Shown piece by piece: positions 53,610 through 62,007 of a DNA stretch of 64,000 bases (the first letter of the stretch is position 1; every line of letters starts with the position of its first letter). Under the pieces are notes generated by a model. The model worked only from the letters and a program-made list of their open reading frames with translations, did no database searches and was not told the origin of the DNA. The position numbers and the translations under genes are program-made. Source of the DNA: Akkermansiaceae bacterium (lineage in GTDB: Bacteria > Verrucomicrobiota > Verrucomicrobiia > Verrucomicrobiales > Akkermansiaceae); assembly GCA_018402445.1 (NCBI GenBank), contig JAGYIT010000012.1, positions 22,407 to 86,406 on the forward strand, written 5' to 3'.

Positions 53610-54899
53610 ATGAAGATTCTAAGCTACAAGGACGTGGGATACGAGGCGTTCACCAAACGCCTGCGGCGCAGGGCTATGCCCGAGGACACGGTGCGCGACC
53701 TGGTGGGGGACATCATTTCCGCCGTCGCCATGAAAGGTGATGACGCGCTGGTGGAGCTTACCCATCGCTTTGATGGGGCGAAGCTCACCAGGAAGGAACT
53801 TTTCGTGAGCGAAGAGGAATTTGCGAAAGCGGAAGCCGCCGTTTCACAGGGCACCCGCGATGCGATCCGCCGCAGCCTGCGCAACATCCATTCCTTCGCA
53901 CGGAAAAGCATGAGGAAGGATTGGTCGGGGAAAAACGCGGAGGGTGCGACCGTCGGCGAGCGCTTCACGCCTTTCGACCGCGTGGGCGTTTATGTGCCCG
54001 GCGGCAAGGCACCGCTGGTTTCCACCGCGCTGATGACAGCGGGCTTCGCGCAGGCGGCGGGTGTCCCGGAAATTTTCGCGGCGACTCCCTGCGGCGCGGA
54101 CGGCAAGGTCAATCCGGCTCTGCTTTACGCCCTGCGTCAGGCCGGTGTCACCGAGTCGGTGAAGGTCGGCGGCGCGCAGGCGATCGCGGCGATGGCGCTC
54201 GGCACGAAAACGATACGCCCGGTTGACCGGATCTTCGGGCCGGGGAATCGCTTCGTCGTCGAGGCGAAACGGCAACTGGTCGGCGCGGTGTCGATTGATC
54301 TTCTGCCCGGCCCGAGTGAGATTCTAATCCTGGCAGACGCGAGCGCGAAAGCCGCCTACATCGCCGCGGATCTCCTCGCCCAGGCCGAGCACGGCGGCGA
54401 CAGCGTGGTCGGTTTCGTGACGCCCTCGAAGGCGCTGTTAGATAGGGTCGTGGCGGAAATTGCGAAGCAGACGGCGGAGCTGAGCCGCGCGAAGATTATC
54501 AAGGAAGTCCTGAAAACCGGCACCTTCCTGCTGCATGTGAAATCGCTCGCGGAGGGTATCCGCATCACCAACGATTTCGCGCCCGAGCACCTTTCACTGG
54601 TGGTGGAGAACGAGGAGGAAGCCCTCGCGCAGATTCGCACGGCGGGCGCGATCTACCTCGGCGCGGACTCGCCCGTCGCGGTCGGCGATTTCCTCGCGGG
54701 GCCCAGCCACACGTTGCCAACGGGCGGCGCGGGGCGCTCGTTTTCGGGACTGCGGGCGGATCAGTTCCAGCGCCGCACAAGCATCGTGAAAATGGACAAG
54801 GCGGCCGTAGGGAAATCCCTGCGTGTCGTGGAGGAGTTCGCCCGGCTGGAGGGGCTGGATGCCCACGGCAAGTCCACATCGATACGGCTGAAGCGATGA
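53610..54899 (+). CDS. hisD: Histidinol dehydrogenase
   Basis: A 429-residue enzyme of histidine synthesis that oxidises L-histidinol to L-histidine in two NAD-dependent steps in the cytoplasm. Conserved parts: PGGKAPLVSTALMTAGFAQ near residue 130, VGGAQAIAAMALGT, DLLPGPSEILILAD, QAEHGGDSVVG (zinc-binding region), FAPEHLSLVVEN and GPSHTLPTGGAGRSFSGL. ATG 53610 gives the normal length. It is divergent from the DUF1549/1553 gene. Its stop overlaps the next gene's start by four bases, implying coupled translation with an M14-like peptidase; no other his gene is adjacent. Confidence 0.93.
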   Translation: MKILSYKDVGYEAFTKRLRRRAMPEDTVRDLVGDIISAVAMKGDDALVELTHRFDGAKLTRKELFVSEEEFAKAEAAVSQGTRDAIRRSLRNIHSFARKSMRKDWSGKNAEGATVGERFTPFDRVGVYVPGGKAPLVSTALMTAGFAQAAGVPEIFAATPCGADGKVNPALLYALRQAGVTESVKVGGAQAIAAMALGTKTIRPVDRIFGPGNRFVVEAKRQLVGAVSIDLLPGPSEILILADASAKAAYIAADLLAQAEHGGDSVVGFVTPSKALLDRVVAEIAKQTAELSRAKIIKEVLKTGTFLLHVKSLAEGIRITNDFAPEHLSLVVENEEEALAQIRTAGAIYLGADSPVAVGDFLAGPSHTLPTGGAGRSFSGLRADQFQRRTSIVKMDKAAVGKSLRVVEEFARLEGLDAHGKSTSIRLKR

Positions 54900-55699
54900 T
54901 CGAAGAGCGCGGGTATTCCCTGAGGCGCATGCGCGACGCTTTCGATTGGCCGTCCTTTCTCCCGGAGTTTTCCCGCGCCGCCCTCGCCGCAGGTTTTTCG
55001 CCCCACACCCTGCTGGAAACGGAGGACGGCCCGATCATGGCCTGGGAGCGCGGGGGCGACGGTGCGCCCATCTACCTTTCCTCCGGCATCCACGGCGACG
55101 AGCCAGCCGGCCCCCTCGCGGCTCTGGCACTCATGAACATCGGGGCCTTTCCGGAAGGCCGCCATTGCATCGTCTGCCCCGCGCTCAATCCCGGCGGGCT
55201 CGCAGCGGCTTCCCGCACCAACCGTTTGGGCGCGGATCTCAACCGCGATTACCTCCACATGTTCATGCCGGAGACCGCCGCTCATTCCCGTTGGTTGGAA
55301 AGCCGCCCGATACCTGGCCTTTTCGTCTCGCTCCACGAGGACTGGGAAACGGCCGGGTTCTATTTCTACGAGATCAACCTCGGCGATGACGACACCGACC
55401 GCGCCTCCGATCTCCTTGCCGCCGTATCCCCGTATTTCCAAGCCGAACCCGGCCCGGAAATCGACGGCCACGCGGTGCGGGCACCGGGCTGGATTTTCCA
55501 TCGCGCGGAGGCGGATTTGCCGGACGCCTGGCCCGAGGCGATCTGGCTCGCGAAGCGGGGCTGCCCGCTTTCCTTCACGTTCGAAACACCCAGTTCGGCG
55601 GATCTCGGCTCCCGCGTCGCCGCGCATGTGGCCGGTGTCCGCGCGCTGCTCCTAAATACGTCGATCGTCAGGGCTTGCGTTCCGAAACGGGAAGGCTAA
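54896..55699 (+). CDS. M14-like zinc peptidase/deacylase (succinylglutamate desuccinylase type)
   Basis: A 267-residue protein of the AstE/aspartoacylase and M14-like group. The zinc site is GIHGDEPAG with H66 and E69; the third ligand is probably H147 in FVSLHEDWETAG. ALNPGGLAAASRTNRLGADLNRDY holds the conserved N-R-x-D-x-N-R-D pattern of M14 carboxypeptidases. The late FTFETPS carries the likely catalytic glutamate. It should cleave a peptide or N-acyl bond; the substrate is unknown, though cell-wall peptide is common in short relatives. No signal peptide. It overlaps hisD by four bases. Confidence 0.78.
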   Translation: MIEERGYSLRRMRDAFDWPSFLPEFSRAALAAGFSPHTLLETEDGPIMAWERGGDGAPIYLSSGIHGDEPAGPLAALALMNIGAFPEGRHCIVCPALNPGGLAAASRTNRLGADLNRDYLHMFMPETAAHSRWLESRPIPGLFVSLHEDWETAGFYFYEINLGDDDTDRASDLLAAVSPYFQAEPGPEIDGHAVRAPGWIFHRAEADLPDAWPEAIWLAKRGCPLSFTFETPSSADLGSRVAAHVAGVRALLLNTSIVRACVPKREG

Positions 55700-55709
55700 A
55701 AAAGACCCC

Positions 55710-57235
55710 ATGAAAGCACTCGCCTTCCTCCCGTTCGCCCTTGTTGCCGTCATCGCCGCACAAGGAGCCGTCTCCCTCGAAGCCGGCACCGATAATTCCG
55801 TCATGCTGGATACCGACCCCGCGATGAAGAAAGTCGGCCAGGCGGCTGCCGCCACACCAGCCGGGAAAGCGCTGGAGCAATTCGCCGCAGGAGAACACGA
55901 GAAGGCCGTCGCACTCGCCAAACCCCTCGCTGACAAAGGGGATTCTCTGGCTCTTTACATCATGGGTTTCGCCCATGAGACCGGTCAGGGTGCCGAGGCT
56001 TCCGCTCTCAAGGCGGTCGAGTTCTACCGCAAGGGCGCGGAAAAGAATCACCCCGATTCCATCTACCGTCTCTCCTTCATTCTCATGGGATCCGGGGCTA
56101 AGGATCGGGTCGAGGAAGGTCGCAAGCTTCTTGAGAAACAGGCGGCCATTGATCCCGCCGTCGCGGGTCGCATCCTTGGGGAAGCCTTCCTGACCGGCAG
56201 GCTCACCGGCGAACCCGCCCCGGAAACCGCCGTATCCTGGTGGAAAAAGGCGGTGGATGCCGGCGACGTGCCTTCCATGTTCCTACTCGCCCGTTTCTAC
56301 GACAGCCAGTTCGGCCACCCGGATCTCGCCGATCCCAAGCTCGCCTACGATCATTTCCTCAAGGCCGCCGAAAAGGGCGACGCCATGGCCATGGTCGCCG
56401 TCGGCTCGCGCCTGCTCAACAGCGACACCATCAAGCGCGACGAGGCAAAGGGCACTGAATGGCTCAAAAGGCGATCGACAACAAAGAGTTTTCCGCCCAC
56501 CTCGCGCTCGGCGATTATCTGGAGAACACGAAGGAAGACCTCAAGGCCGCGCTATCCTCTTACACCCTCGGAGCGGAGGCTGGGCAGAGCGATTGCATGG
56601 TGCGCGCCGCCGCTTTTCACATGGATGGCAAGGGAACGGAAAAGAACAGCGAGCGCGCGGTCGAGCTGCTGGATAAGGCGGCCAAGGTCGGCAACACACA
56701 AGCGCATCTCATGCTGGCCTCCCAGATCCTCGGGAAAGAGGAACCCGACCTAGGCAAAGGCTACGCCCACCTCCTCTCTGCGGCGAACGGCGGCCTCGCC
56801 CTCGCGCAGAACGAACTCGGACTCTTCTATCTTTCCGGGCGTCTCGGCGTGGCCGATCTCCCGGCTGCGGCGTCGTGGTTCACGCGCTCCGCACAGGGTG
56901 GCCTCGCCGCTGCGCAGAACAATCTCGCTGCCCTTTTCGAGCGCGGCGCGGGGGTCGAACAGAGCTTCGACAAGGCCGGCCAGCTCTACTCGCTCGCCGC
57001 CCAGCAGGGCAACGCCAGCGCCACCCTCGCGCTTGCACGTTTCCACGCGGCGGGCGCGGGCACGAAGATGAACCGGGAGCTGTCATGGGCGCTCGCCACC
57101 CTCGCGGCCGATCGCGGGGAGAAGGAGAATGCCGCCGCCCTCATCAAGGAACTTGAGAAAGACTTCAGTAAGGAGCAGCTCGCGGCCGCGAAAAAGGAAC
57201 TGGAGCGCATCAAGTCCGACAAGCCCGCCGAGTAG
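55710..57235 (+). CDS. Sel1-repeat secreted protein with an apparent one-base frameshift
   Basis: Starts with a signal peptide (MKALAFLPFALVAVIAAQ) and then carries Sel1-like repeats: ALYIMGFAHETGQGAEAS, SMFLLARFYDSQFG, and after the break CMVRAAAFHMDGKGTEKN, AQNELGLFYLSGRLG and NLAALFERGAGVEQ. The first frame runs to TEWLK; the rest continues one frame over as KAIDNKEFSAHLALGDYLEN. One extra A in the run 56466-56469 would join them into about 509 residues. Sel1 repeats make helical scaffolds for protein contacts. It may be intact in the organism. Likely periplasmic. Confidence 0.75.
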
Positions 57236-57239
57236 TTCC

Positions 57240-57863
57240 GTGAAACTCCTCGTCACCGCCGGCCCCACCCGGGAACCCATCGACCCCGTCCGCTACCTCA
57301 CGAACCGCTCGTCCGGGAAAATGGGTTACGCCATCGCGGATGCCGCCGCCCACGCGGGGCATTGTGTCCTACTCATCTCCGGCCCCACCACGCTCGACGT
57401 CCCGGCGGGCGTGGATTTCATCTTGGTCGAGACGGCGTCGGAAATGTTTTCCGCCGTCGCCGCCCACCTGCCCCGCATGGATGCCGCGGTGTTCGCCGCC
57501 GCAGTGGCCGATTATACCCCCGCCACCCCTGCGGCGCAAAAAATCAAGAAAAGCGGAGATCCGCTTTCCCTAGAGCTTATCAAAACCAAGGATATCCTCG
57601 GCTCCGCGCGCGGCGAACTCGGATTTACGGGGTTTCTGGTGGGTTTCGCCGCGGAGACGGAGAACGTGGAGTCGAACGCCCGCCTCAAGCTCGCCGCGAA
57701 AGGCTGCGACCTCATCGTCGCTAACGACGTCTCACGCAGCGACATCGGATTCGATGCCCACGAAAACGAAGCCCTCCTCGTTTTTGCCGACCGCACCGAG
57801 CCTTTCCCGAAAGCCCCCAAGCATGATTTGGCGATCCGTATCGTCTCGATGCTCGGGGAGTGA
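57240..57863 (+). CDS. coaB: Phosphopantothenate-cysteine ligase (stand-alone CoaB)
   Basis: A 207-residue protein matching the CoaB (DFP) half of the usual CoaBC fusion: VTAGPTREPIDPVRYLTNRSSGKMG-type start (glycine-rich nucleotide site), AVFAAAVADYTP, KIKKSGDPLSLELIKTKDIL and VANDVSRSDIGFDAHEN. CoaB joins 4'-phosphopantothenate and cysteine in coenzyme A synthesis. No CoaC domain is fused, so a separate CoaC is needed; this split is known in Verrucomicrobiota and some others. GTG 57240 is chosen because the family starts at KLLVTAGPT, and it lies 4 bases after the Sel1 gene. Confidence 0.88.
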   Translation: MKLLVTAGPTREPIDPVRYLTNRSSGKMGYAIADAAAHAGHCVLLISGPTTLDVPAGVDFILVETASEMFSAVAAHLPRMDAAVFAAAVADYTPATPAAQKIKKSGDPLSLELIKTKDILGSARGELGFTGFLVGFAAETENVESNARLKLAAKGCDLIVANDVSRSDIGFDAHENEALLVFADRTEPFPKAPKHDLAIRIVSMLGE

Positions 57864-57928
57864 GGGGCGCGGGCGGTTACCTGTTAGAGCAAATCCACTT
57901 GCTGTGGCAACGGATCGCCGTGCATTCC

Positions 57929-58930
57929 ATGATCATCTCCGTACCAGAAAACTTGAATCTTGGCAGCAGGGCGATTTGCGCGGAAGCTGAGGCCATGGAT
58001 CTAAGGGATGCGCGGACGCTTGGTGAGCTGGTGGATCGTTGCGGGCGTGTGGATCGGGTGGGGATCGAGGAGCGGGTGGCGAAATACGGCACCCGTAGTA
58101 TCAAGAAGGGGGCGAAGGTTTTCGGGCTGCGGATGGCCGTTTCGATGGTCGATCTCACCACGCTGGAGGGCAAGGATACGCGCGGCAAGGTAGAGTCGCT
58201 CTGCCACAAGGCGCTGCGTCCGCACGATGATTCGGACATCCCGCCCACCGCCGCCGTCTGCGTGTATCCGGCGATGGTGAAGCACGCGGCGAGGATCGTG
58301 AAAGGCAGCCCGGTGAAGATCGCGTCGGTCGCGACGGCTTTCCCTTCCGGGCAGGCACCGCTGAAAACACGGCTTGAGGAAGTGAAGTGCGCGGTGCGGG
58401 ACGGCGCGGATGAGATCGACATGGTGATCTCGCGCGGAGCGTTTCTCGCGGGCGAGATCCGGCGGGTGCAGGACGAGATCGCCGCTGTGCGCGATGCCTG
58501 CGGAGAGGCCACGCTCAAGGTGATTTTGGAGACCAGCGAGCTGGAAACCTACGACCACATCCGCGCCGCCTCGTTCCTCGCCATGGAAGTCCTGCGCCCC
58601 GGCGATTTCATCAAGACCTCCACCGGCAAAACCTCCGACAACGCCACCCTCGGCAACAACCAGGTGATGCTGGAGGCGATCCGCGATTTCTATCTGGAGA
58701 CGGGCACGGAGATCGCGATGAAGCCGGCCGGCGGCATCCGCACCGCGAAGCAGGCCCTTACTTTCCTTATCGCCGTCAAGGAGACGCTTGGCGATGCGTG
58801 GCTCAATAACAGCCGTTATCGTTTTGGAGCGTCAGCCCTTCTGAACGATCTCGTCCGGCAGTTGGTGAAGGAGAAAACCGGAAACTACCAAGCTCCCTAC
58901 GTCTTCAGCGAGGCGGCGGGGGGGTATTGA
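57929..58930 (+). CDS. deoC: Deoxyribose-phosphate aldolase
   Basis: A TIM-barrel aldolase that splits 2-deoxyribose-5-phosphate into glyceraldehyde-3-phosphate and acetaldehyde. Conserved parts: AVSMVDLTTLEGKDT, PTAAVCVYPAMVKHA, DEIDMVISRGAFLAG, DFIKTSTGKTS (the lysine forming the Schiff base) and AMKPAGGIRTAKQA. It has an N-terminal extension like the longer DeoC type, about 333 residues. The start is uncertain: 57929 or 57995 are possible, and the open frame reaches 57860, overlapping coaB. Acts in the cytoplasm in deoxynucleoside use. Confidence 0.88.
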   Translation: MIISVPENLNLGSRAICAEAEAMDLRDARTLGELVDRCGRVDRVGIEERVAKYGTRSIKKGAKVFGLRMAVSMVDLTTLEGKDTRGKVESLCHKALRPHDDSDIPPTAAVCVYPAMVKHAARIVKGSPVKIASVATAFPSGQAPLKTRLEEVKCAVRDGADEIDMVISRGAFLAGEIRRVQDEIAAVRDACGEATLKVILETSELETYDHIRAASFLAMEVLRPGDFIKTSTGKTSDNATLGNNQVMLEAIRDFYLETGTEIAMKPAGGIRTAKQALTFLIAVKETLGDAWLNNSRYRFGASALLNDLVRQLVKEKTGNYQAPYVFSEAAGGY

Positions 58931-58992
58931 CAAGCCCCCTCTCATTCCCATGATGAAACAAGCACTCGCTAGCCGTTGGGCGTTATGCTAGC
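58927..58992 (+). promoter_or_regulatory. -35 box and paired GCTAGC sites before the small protein/NTase pair
   Basis: TTGACA at 58927-58932 is a consensus -35; a clear -10 at 17 bases is not seen (ATGATG at 58950). Two GCTAGC palindromes (58968-58973 and 58987-58992) lie just before the start at 59001 and could bind a repressor. Confidence 0.4.
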
Positions 58993-59000
58993 TTGCGCCC

Positions 59001-59225
59001 ATGAACGAGCCCCGCACGGTCATCAATCTGGAGGAAACCATCGGCAAGCAGGTGGGACGCCGCAAGCCGCCGACGGATCCGTTGCGGGTGGCGGACAGCA
59101 CGATCCAGCGGGCGAACGAATTCCAACGCGCGTTTCCCTGCCGGATGCCAAAGCGCGGCGTTTACCGGTTCCATACCCATGAGGAAGCTGATCTATGGAT
59201 GAGGACTCCGAATACGATCCCTTGA
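59001..59225 (+). CDS. Small protein, first gene of a nucleotidyltransferase pair
   Basis: A 74-residue protein of no recognised family. The first half (INLEETIGKQVGRRKPP) is basic, the second half holds DSTIQRANEFQRAFPCRMPK and an aromatic end (RFHTHEEADLWM). It overlaps the following nucleotidyltransferase gene by 31 bases, so the two are probably coupled. The layout, a small protein next to an MNT/AbiEii-like nucleotidyltransferase, recalls toxin-antitoxin pairs, but which would be toxin is not clear. Paired GCTAGC sites upstream suggest autoregulation. Confidence 0.6.
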   Translation: MNEPRTVINLEETIGKQVGRRKPPTDPLRVADSTIQRANEFQRAFPCRMPKRGVYRFHTHEEADLWMRTPNTIP

Positions 59226-59716
59226 GTTCCGAGGTGAGCAGGCCTCCTTCCGTGGAGGATCTCGTCCACCTCTGTGCCGAGCTGAACGCGAAAGGGGCGA
59301 AGTATATCGTCATCGGAGGATTCGCCATACGTGGCGCGGGCTACATGCGCGAAACCATGGATGTGGATCTCCTGATCGACACCTCACTGGAGAACGAGGC
59401 TCTCGTCTATCTTGCCCTCGAAATCCTGCCCGACCAGGCGGTGAAGGAACTCTCCCCCGGCGAAGTTTCCCAATACAGCGTGGTGCGCGTGGGGGATGAG
59501 ATCTGCGTGGATCTGATGGCCTCCGCCTGCGGCATCGGGTATGAGGAGGCGATTCAGGATTCCATCATCCGCACGGTTGACGGGGTGCCAATTCCATTCG
59601 CTTCACCGCGCCTGCTCTGGCGGATGAAGGAAAAAACACACCGCGTGAAGGACCAGGCGGATCTGCTTTTCCTCCGGCAACAATACAGCGATGAGATCTT
59701 CGGTGCGGACCGGTGA
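59195..59716 (+). CDS. Nucleotidyltransferase-fold protein (MNT/AbiEii-like)
   Basis: A 173-residue protein with the nucleotidyltransferase signature: YIVIGGFAIRGAGYM (the GG(x)A of the GS-like motif) followed by TMDVDLLID, with the two aspartates that bind metal, and a third acidic position near DEICVDLMASA. A C-terminal helical region includes RLLWRMKEKTHRVKDQADL, as in AbiEii-like and 'nucleotidyl transferase' proteins, some of which modify tRNA or proteins as toxins or antitoxins. It overlaps the preceding small gene. Not a known tRNA-adding enzyme. Confidence 0.72.
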   Translation: MDEDSEYDPLSSEVSRPPSVEDLVHLCAELNAKGAKYIVIGGFAIRGAGYMRETMDVDLLIDTSLENEALVYLALEILPDQAVKELSPGEVSQYSVVRVGDEICVDLMASACGIGYEEAIQDSIIRTVDGVPIPFASPRLLWRMKEKTHRVKDQADLLFLRQQYSDEIFGADR

Positions 59717-59762
59717 AATTGGGGAATTTGATAGGGGCGATTTGGATTCAATGGATGAGATG

Positions 59763-60731
59763 TCACTTCGGGTTGGTGAGGGTGAGTTTTTCGTCGGGGT
59801 ATTTCCCGAGCAGGGTGTCGATCCGTTCTGTGATCTCAGCTTTGGTGCCGATGATCATCCAATAACGGTATTCGAGAGTGGATTTTGATCCGAGCGCTAC
59901 GGTGGCGATCGGGGCGAGGTGGACACAGGGGCCGTCCTCGGGCTTGGCGGATGGTGTGTAGGGTCGGTGCGGGCCGAAGTACCAATGCTGATCCGCCGTG
60001 GGACTGAAAATCGCGACGCCCTGATTCTTGTCGTTGAAGCAAGCCATCACATTGAGCGGGGGCGTGGCCCTGCCCCACGGTGGTCCGGGTGCTTGCTCCT
60101 CGCGCCGCCACTTGCCCTCGCCGAGGTAGGAGTGGAAGTGACGGAAGGCGCTGGTGAAATAACATGCCGGCAGTTCCTGGTGGCGCGGCACGGCCTCGCC
60201 CCACCGATCGTCTTCTTTCCGGGCGCAGACGAGGCGGTTGTGAACCCGCACGACGTTGGGCATGTCCGGTTCGAATTCCGTGGATTGAAACATCAAGGCC
60301 TCCGCCTCTTCGTCGGGCATGTCCCAGAGTTTGGGGACGGTCTCGGCAACGAGCTTGTGATCCTCCAATTTCTCAAAGCGGGTGACCCGCGCCCAGGACA
60401 TCACGCCACCGCCTTGGATTGGGTTCCAAGTCCAGGGGCTCCATGCTTTGTGCTGGCCGTCTGCGGTGCGGTCGAGGGATTTCCCCGCATAATACGATTG
60501 CTGTAGGAGTCGGCCGGGATCGTGGATGTTGATGATGTTTTCCGGCTGCGCTTTCCACGACAACCATGTGATCGAGGCTCCCATGGAGCGGTCGATGCCG
60601 ATTTTCATCGCGGCGTTTTCGATGAAAAGGAGATCGGGTTTCGGTCGCGCGGGATTGGCCTGCAAGGGTGCTGTTAGAAGCATCGCTCCGGCGAGCGTGA
60701 TGATTTTCCCGAGGGGTGGTTGGTAGTTCAT
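59763..60731 (-). CDS. Secreted protein of unknown function
   Basis: A 322-residue protein with a signal peptide (IITLAGAMLLTAPLQANP). The mature part is beta-rich with many tryptophans and histidines (HKAWSPWTWNPIQGGGVMSW, HWYFGPHRPYTPS, VALGSKSTLEYRYWMIIG), a pattern like galactose-mutarotase or other sugar-binding beta-sandwich folds. No active site can be named. It lies on the same strand as the deleted rhamnosidase and is close to it (21 bases), so both once belonged to one transcript, probably for rhamnose-containing glycans. Confidence 0.6.
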   Translation of the reverse strand: MNYQPPLGKIITLAGAMLLTAPLQANPARPKPDLLFIENAAMKIGIDRSMGASITWLSWKAQPENIINIHDPGRLLQQSYYAGKSLDRTADGQHKAWSPWTWNPIQGGGVMSWARVTRFEKLEDHKLVAETVPKLWDMPDEEAEALMFQSTEFEPDMPNVVRVHNRLVCARKEDDRWGEAVPRHQELPACYFTSAFRHFHSYLGEGKWRREEQAPGPPWGRATPPLNVMACFNDKNQGVAIFSPTADQHWYFGPHRPYTPSAKPEDGPCVHLAPIATVALGSKSTLEYRYWMIIGTKAEITERIDTLLGKYPDEKLTLTNPK

Positions 60732-60751
60732 GTTAAGGTTTCAGGGTGCGC

Positions 60752-61466
60752 TTATTTCACTGAAATCTTGTGCGTGCCGGATGTGAGAGTTCGGGTTTCT
60801 GGTGTGATGTCGCCGGTTCCCCAGGGCGAGGTTTTAGCTGTTGTAGTAGATGCGTTTCCGGTAATCCGTCCAACCCGGCGCGAAGTAGGTGTCGCCGACG
60901 CGCCGGCCGTTCACGTGCAGCTCGTAGATGCCGAGAGCGGTGGCGTAGGCGATGGCGCGGACGATCTTTTTCTCCGGGGTGAAAACGCCGCGGTAGTAGC
61001 GGGCAGGCGGGAGGTGGAGCTTGTTGCGCTCGGTGTGGAAGGGGGTGGTGTCCTTGAAGGAGATGAAGGGTTGCTTGGGTTGCGAACCGATCAGTGCGGT
61101 GAGGAATTTCTGCGGAGCCGACCATTCCGATGCCTTGTCACCGGCCCAGGTGCGGACAGTCCAATGGATCCATGTGGAGGAGGGGAGGGGCTTGCCCGCG
61201 TAGTTCGCCACGGCGGTGTTGGATTTCACTTCGCCGCTGTCCCAGAGATCGGCCTTGCCGCTTTCTAACAGGTCGGGCGAGGTGGCGACGAGGATCTGGT
61301 AAGCGGTCTGGGCGAGGCTGGGTTCATCGCCCTCGATTCGCCATGAAAGGCGGGGTTTCGTATCATCCACTCCCAGCGGGTTGGTCTGGTGGTCGATCTT
61401 GGGATCGGCGGTGGTGTGGGCGTGGCTGATGATGCAGGTGAAAAGCAAGGAGAGGATGAATTTCAT
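60752..61466 (-). pseudogene. Alpha-L-rhamnosidase with the catalytic core deleted
   Basis: The first 205 residues are an N-terminus of a GH78 alpha-L-rhamnosidase: signal peptide, DHQTNPLGVDDTKPRLSWRI, the fibronectin-like domain and GIYELHVNGRRVGDTYFAPG of the Bac_rhamnosid_N domain. At YYNS the frame ends (60834). One frame over, 25 or so residues follow (GDITPETRTLTSGTHKISVK, stop at 60752-60754) that read as the normal end of such an enzyme. The catalytic (alpha/alpha)6 barrel and most of the C-terminal domain are missing. It cannot work as a rhamnosidase. The deletion may be older than the other frameshifts in the window. Confidence 0.75.
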
Positions 61467-61527
61467 AGGTTTTGGTTGTTTGGTTTTTGGCGTGGCGGTT
61501 GAAAACCTCCGCCATGATTTAGCCTAA

Positions 61528-61863
61528 AAGAAAGGGAACGGCAAGAAAGCGAGGGAAGGGATCGTGCGCGCGTGCATGAGCCACAAGGGGGCTGGCTTTG
61601 AGGCGGAGAAATGGAAAGAGGTCTCACGGATCTACCGGCGGGCGATGGGGCTTGCACTTGGAAGAAAAAGCGGACGGGCGGCGGTGGGTGTGCCGGGTTA
61701 CACGACGAAGAATGAGGCGGAGTATCTGGAGGGGGCGACCGAAGATCGCCCCCACTTGTCGGAGCTGGGGATGGCGGGGATGCTCAGGCGGCGGATGCGG
61801 TGCAGCGGAGCGGCGGCGAAAGGGGTGTTGTGGAGTATGAGGGATCTGCGGGTGGGAATTTGA
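61528..61863 (+). pseudogene. C-terminal remnant of a RAYT gene
   Basis: The frame opens after a stop at 61525 with KKGNGKKAREGIVRACMSHK and FEAEKWKEVSRIYRRAMG, nearly the same as the middle of the RAYT at 3804. It keeps a natural RAYT end (MLRRRMRCSGAAAKGVLWSM, then DLRVGI), which the chimeric gene lacks. The HUH and tyrosine parts are missing. It lies just after the deleted rhamnosidase; a small GGCGG/CCGCC hairpin (61493-61512) precedes it. The gap 61864-62007 shows nothing. Confidence 0.8.
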
Positions 61864-62007
61864 ACTTCCGCGGTGGCTCACGCCTTCAGCTAGTTCTTCA
61901 ACACAAGTCCCGGCACTCCGTCCGCCCTGTCCTCCTCCCCACCTAGAATCCTACGGTCACGTGGTTTTGCGTCCGGGAAAACGGCGGAAATGATTTTCCA
62001 ACGTTTA

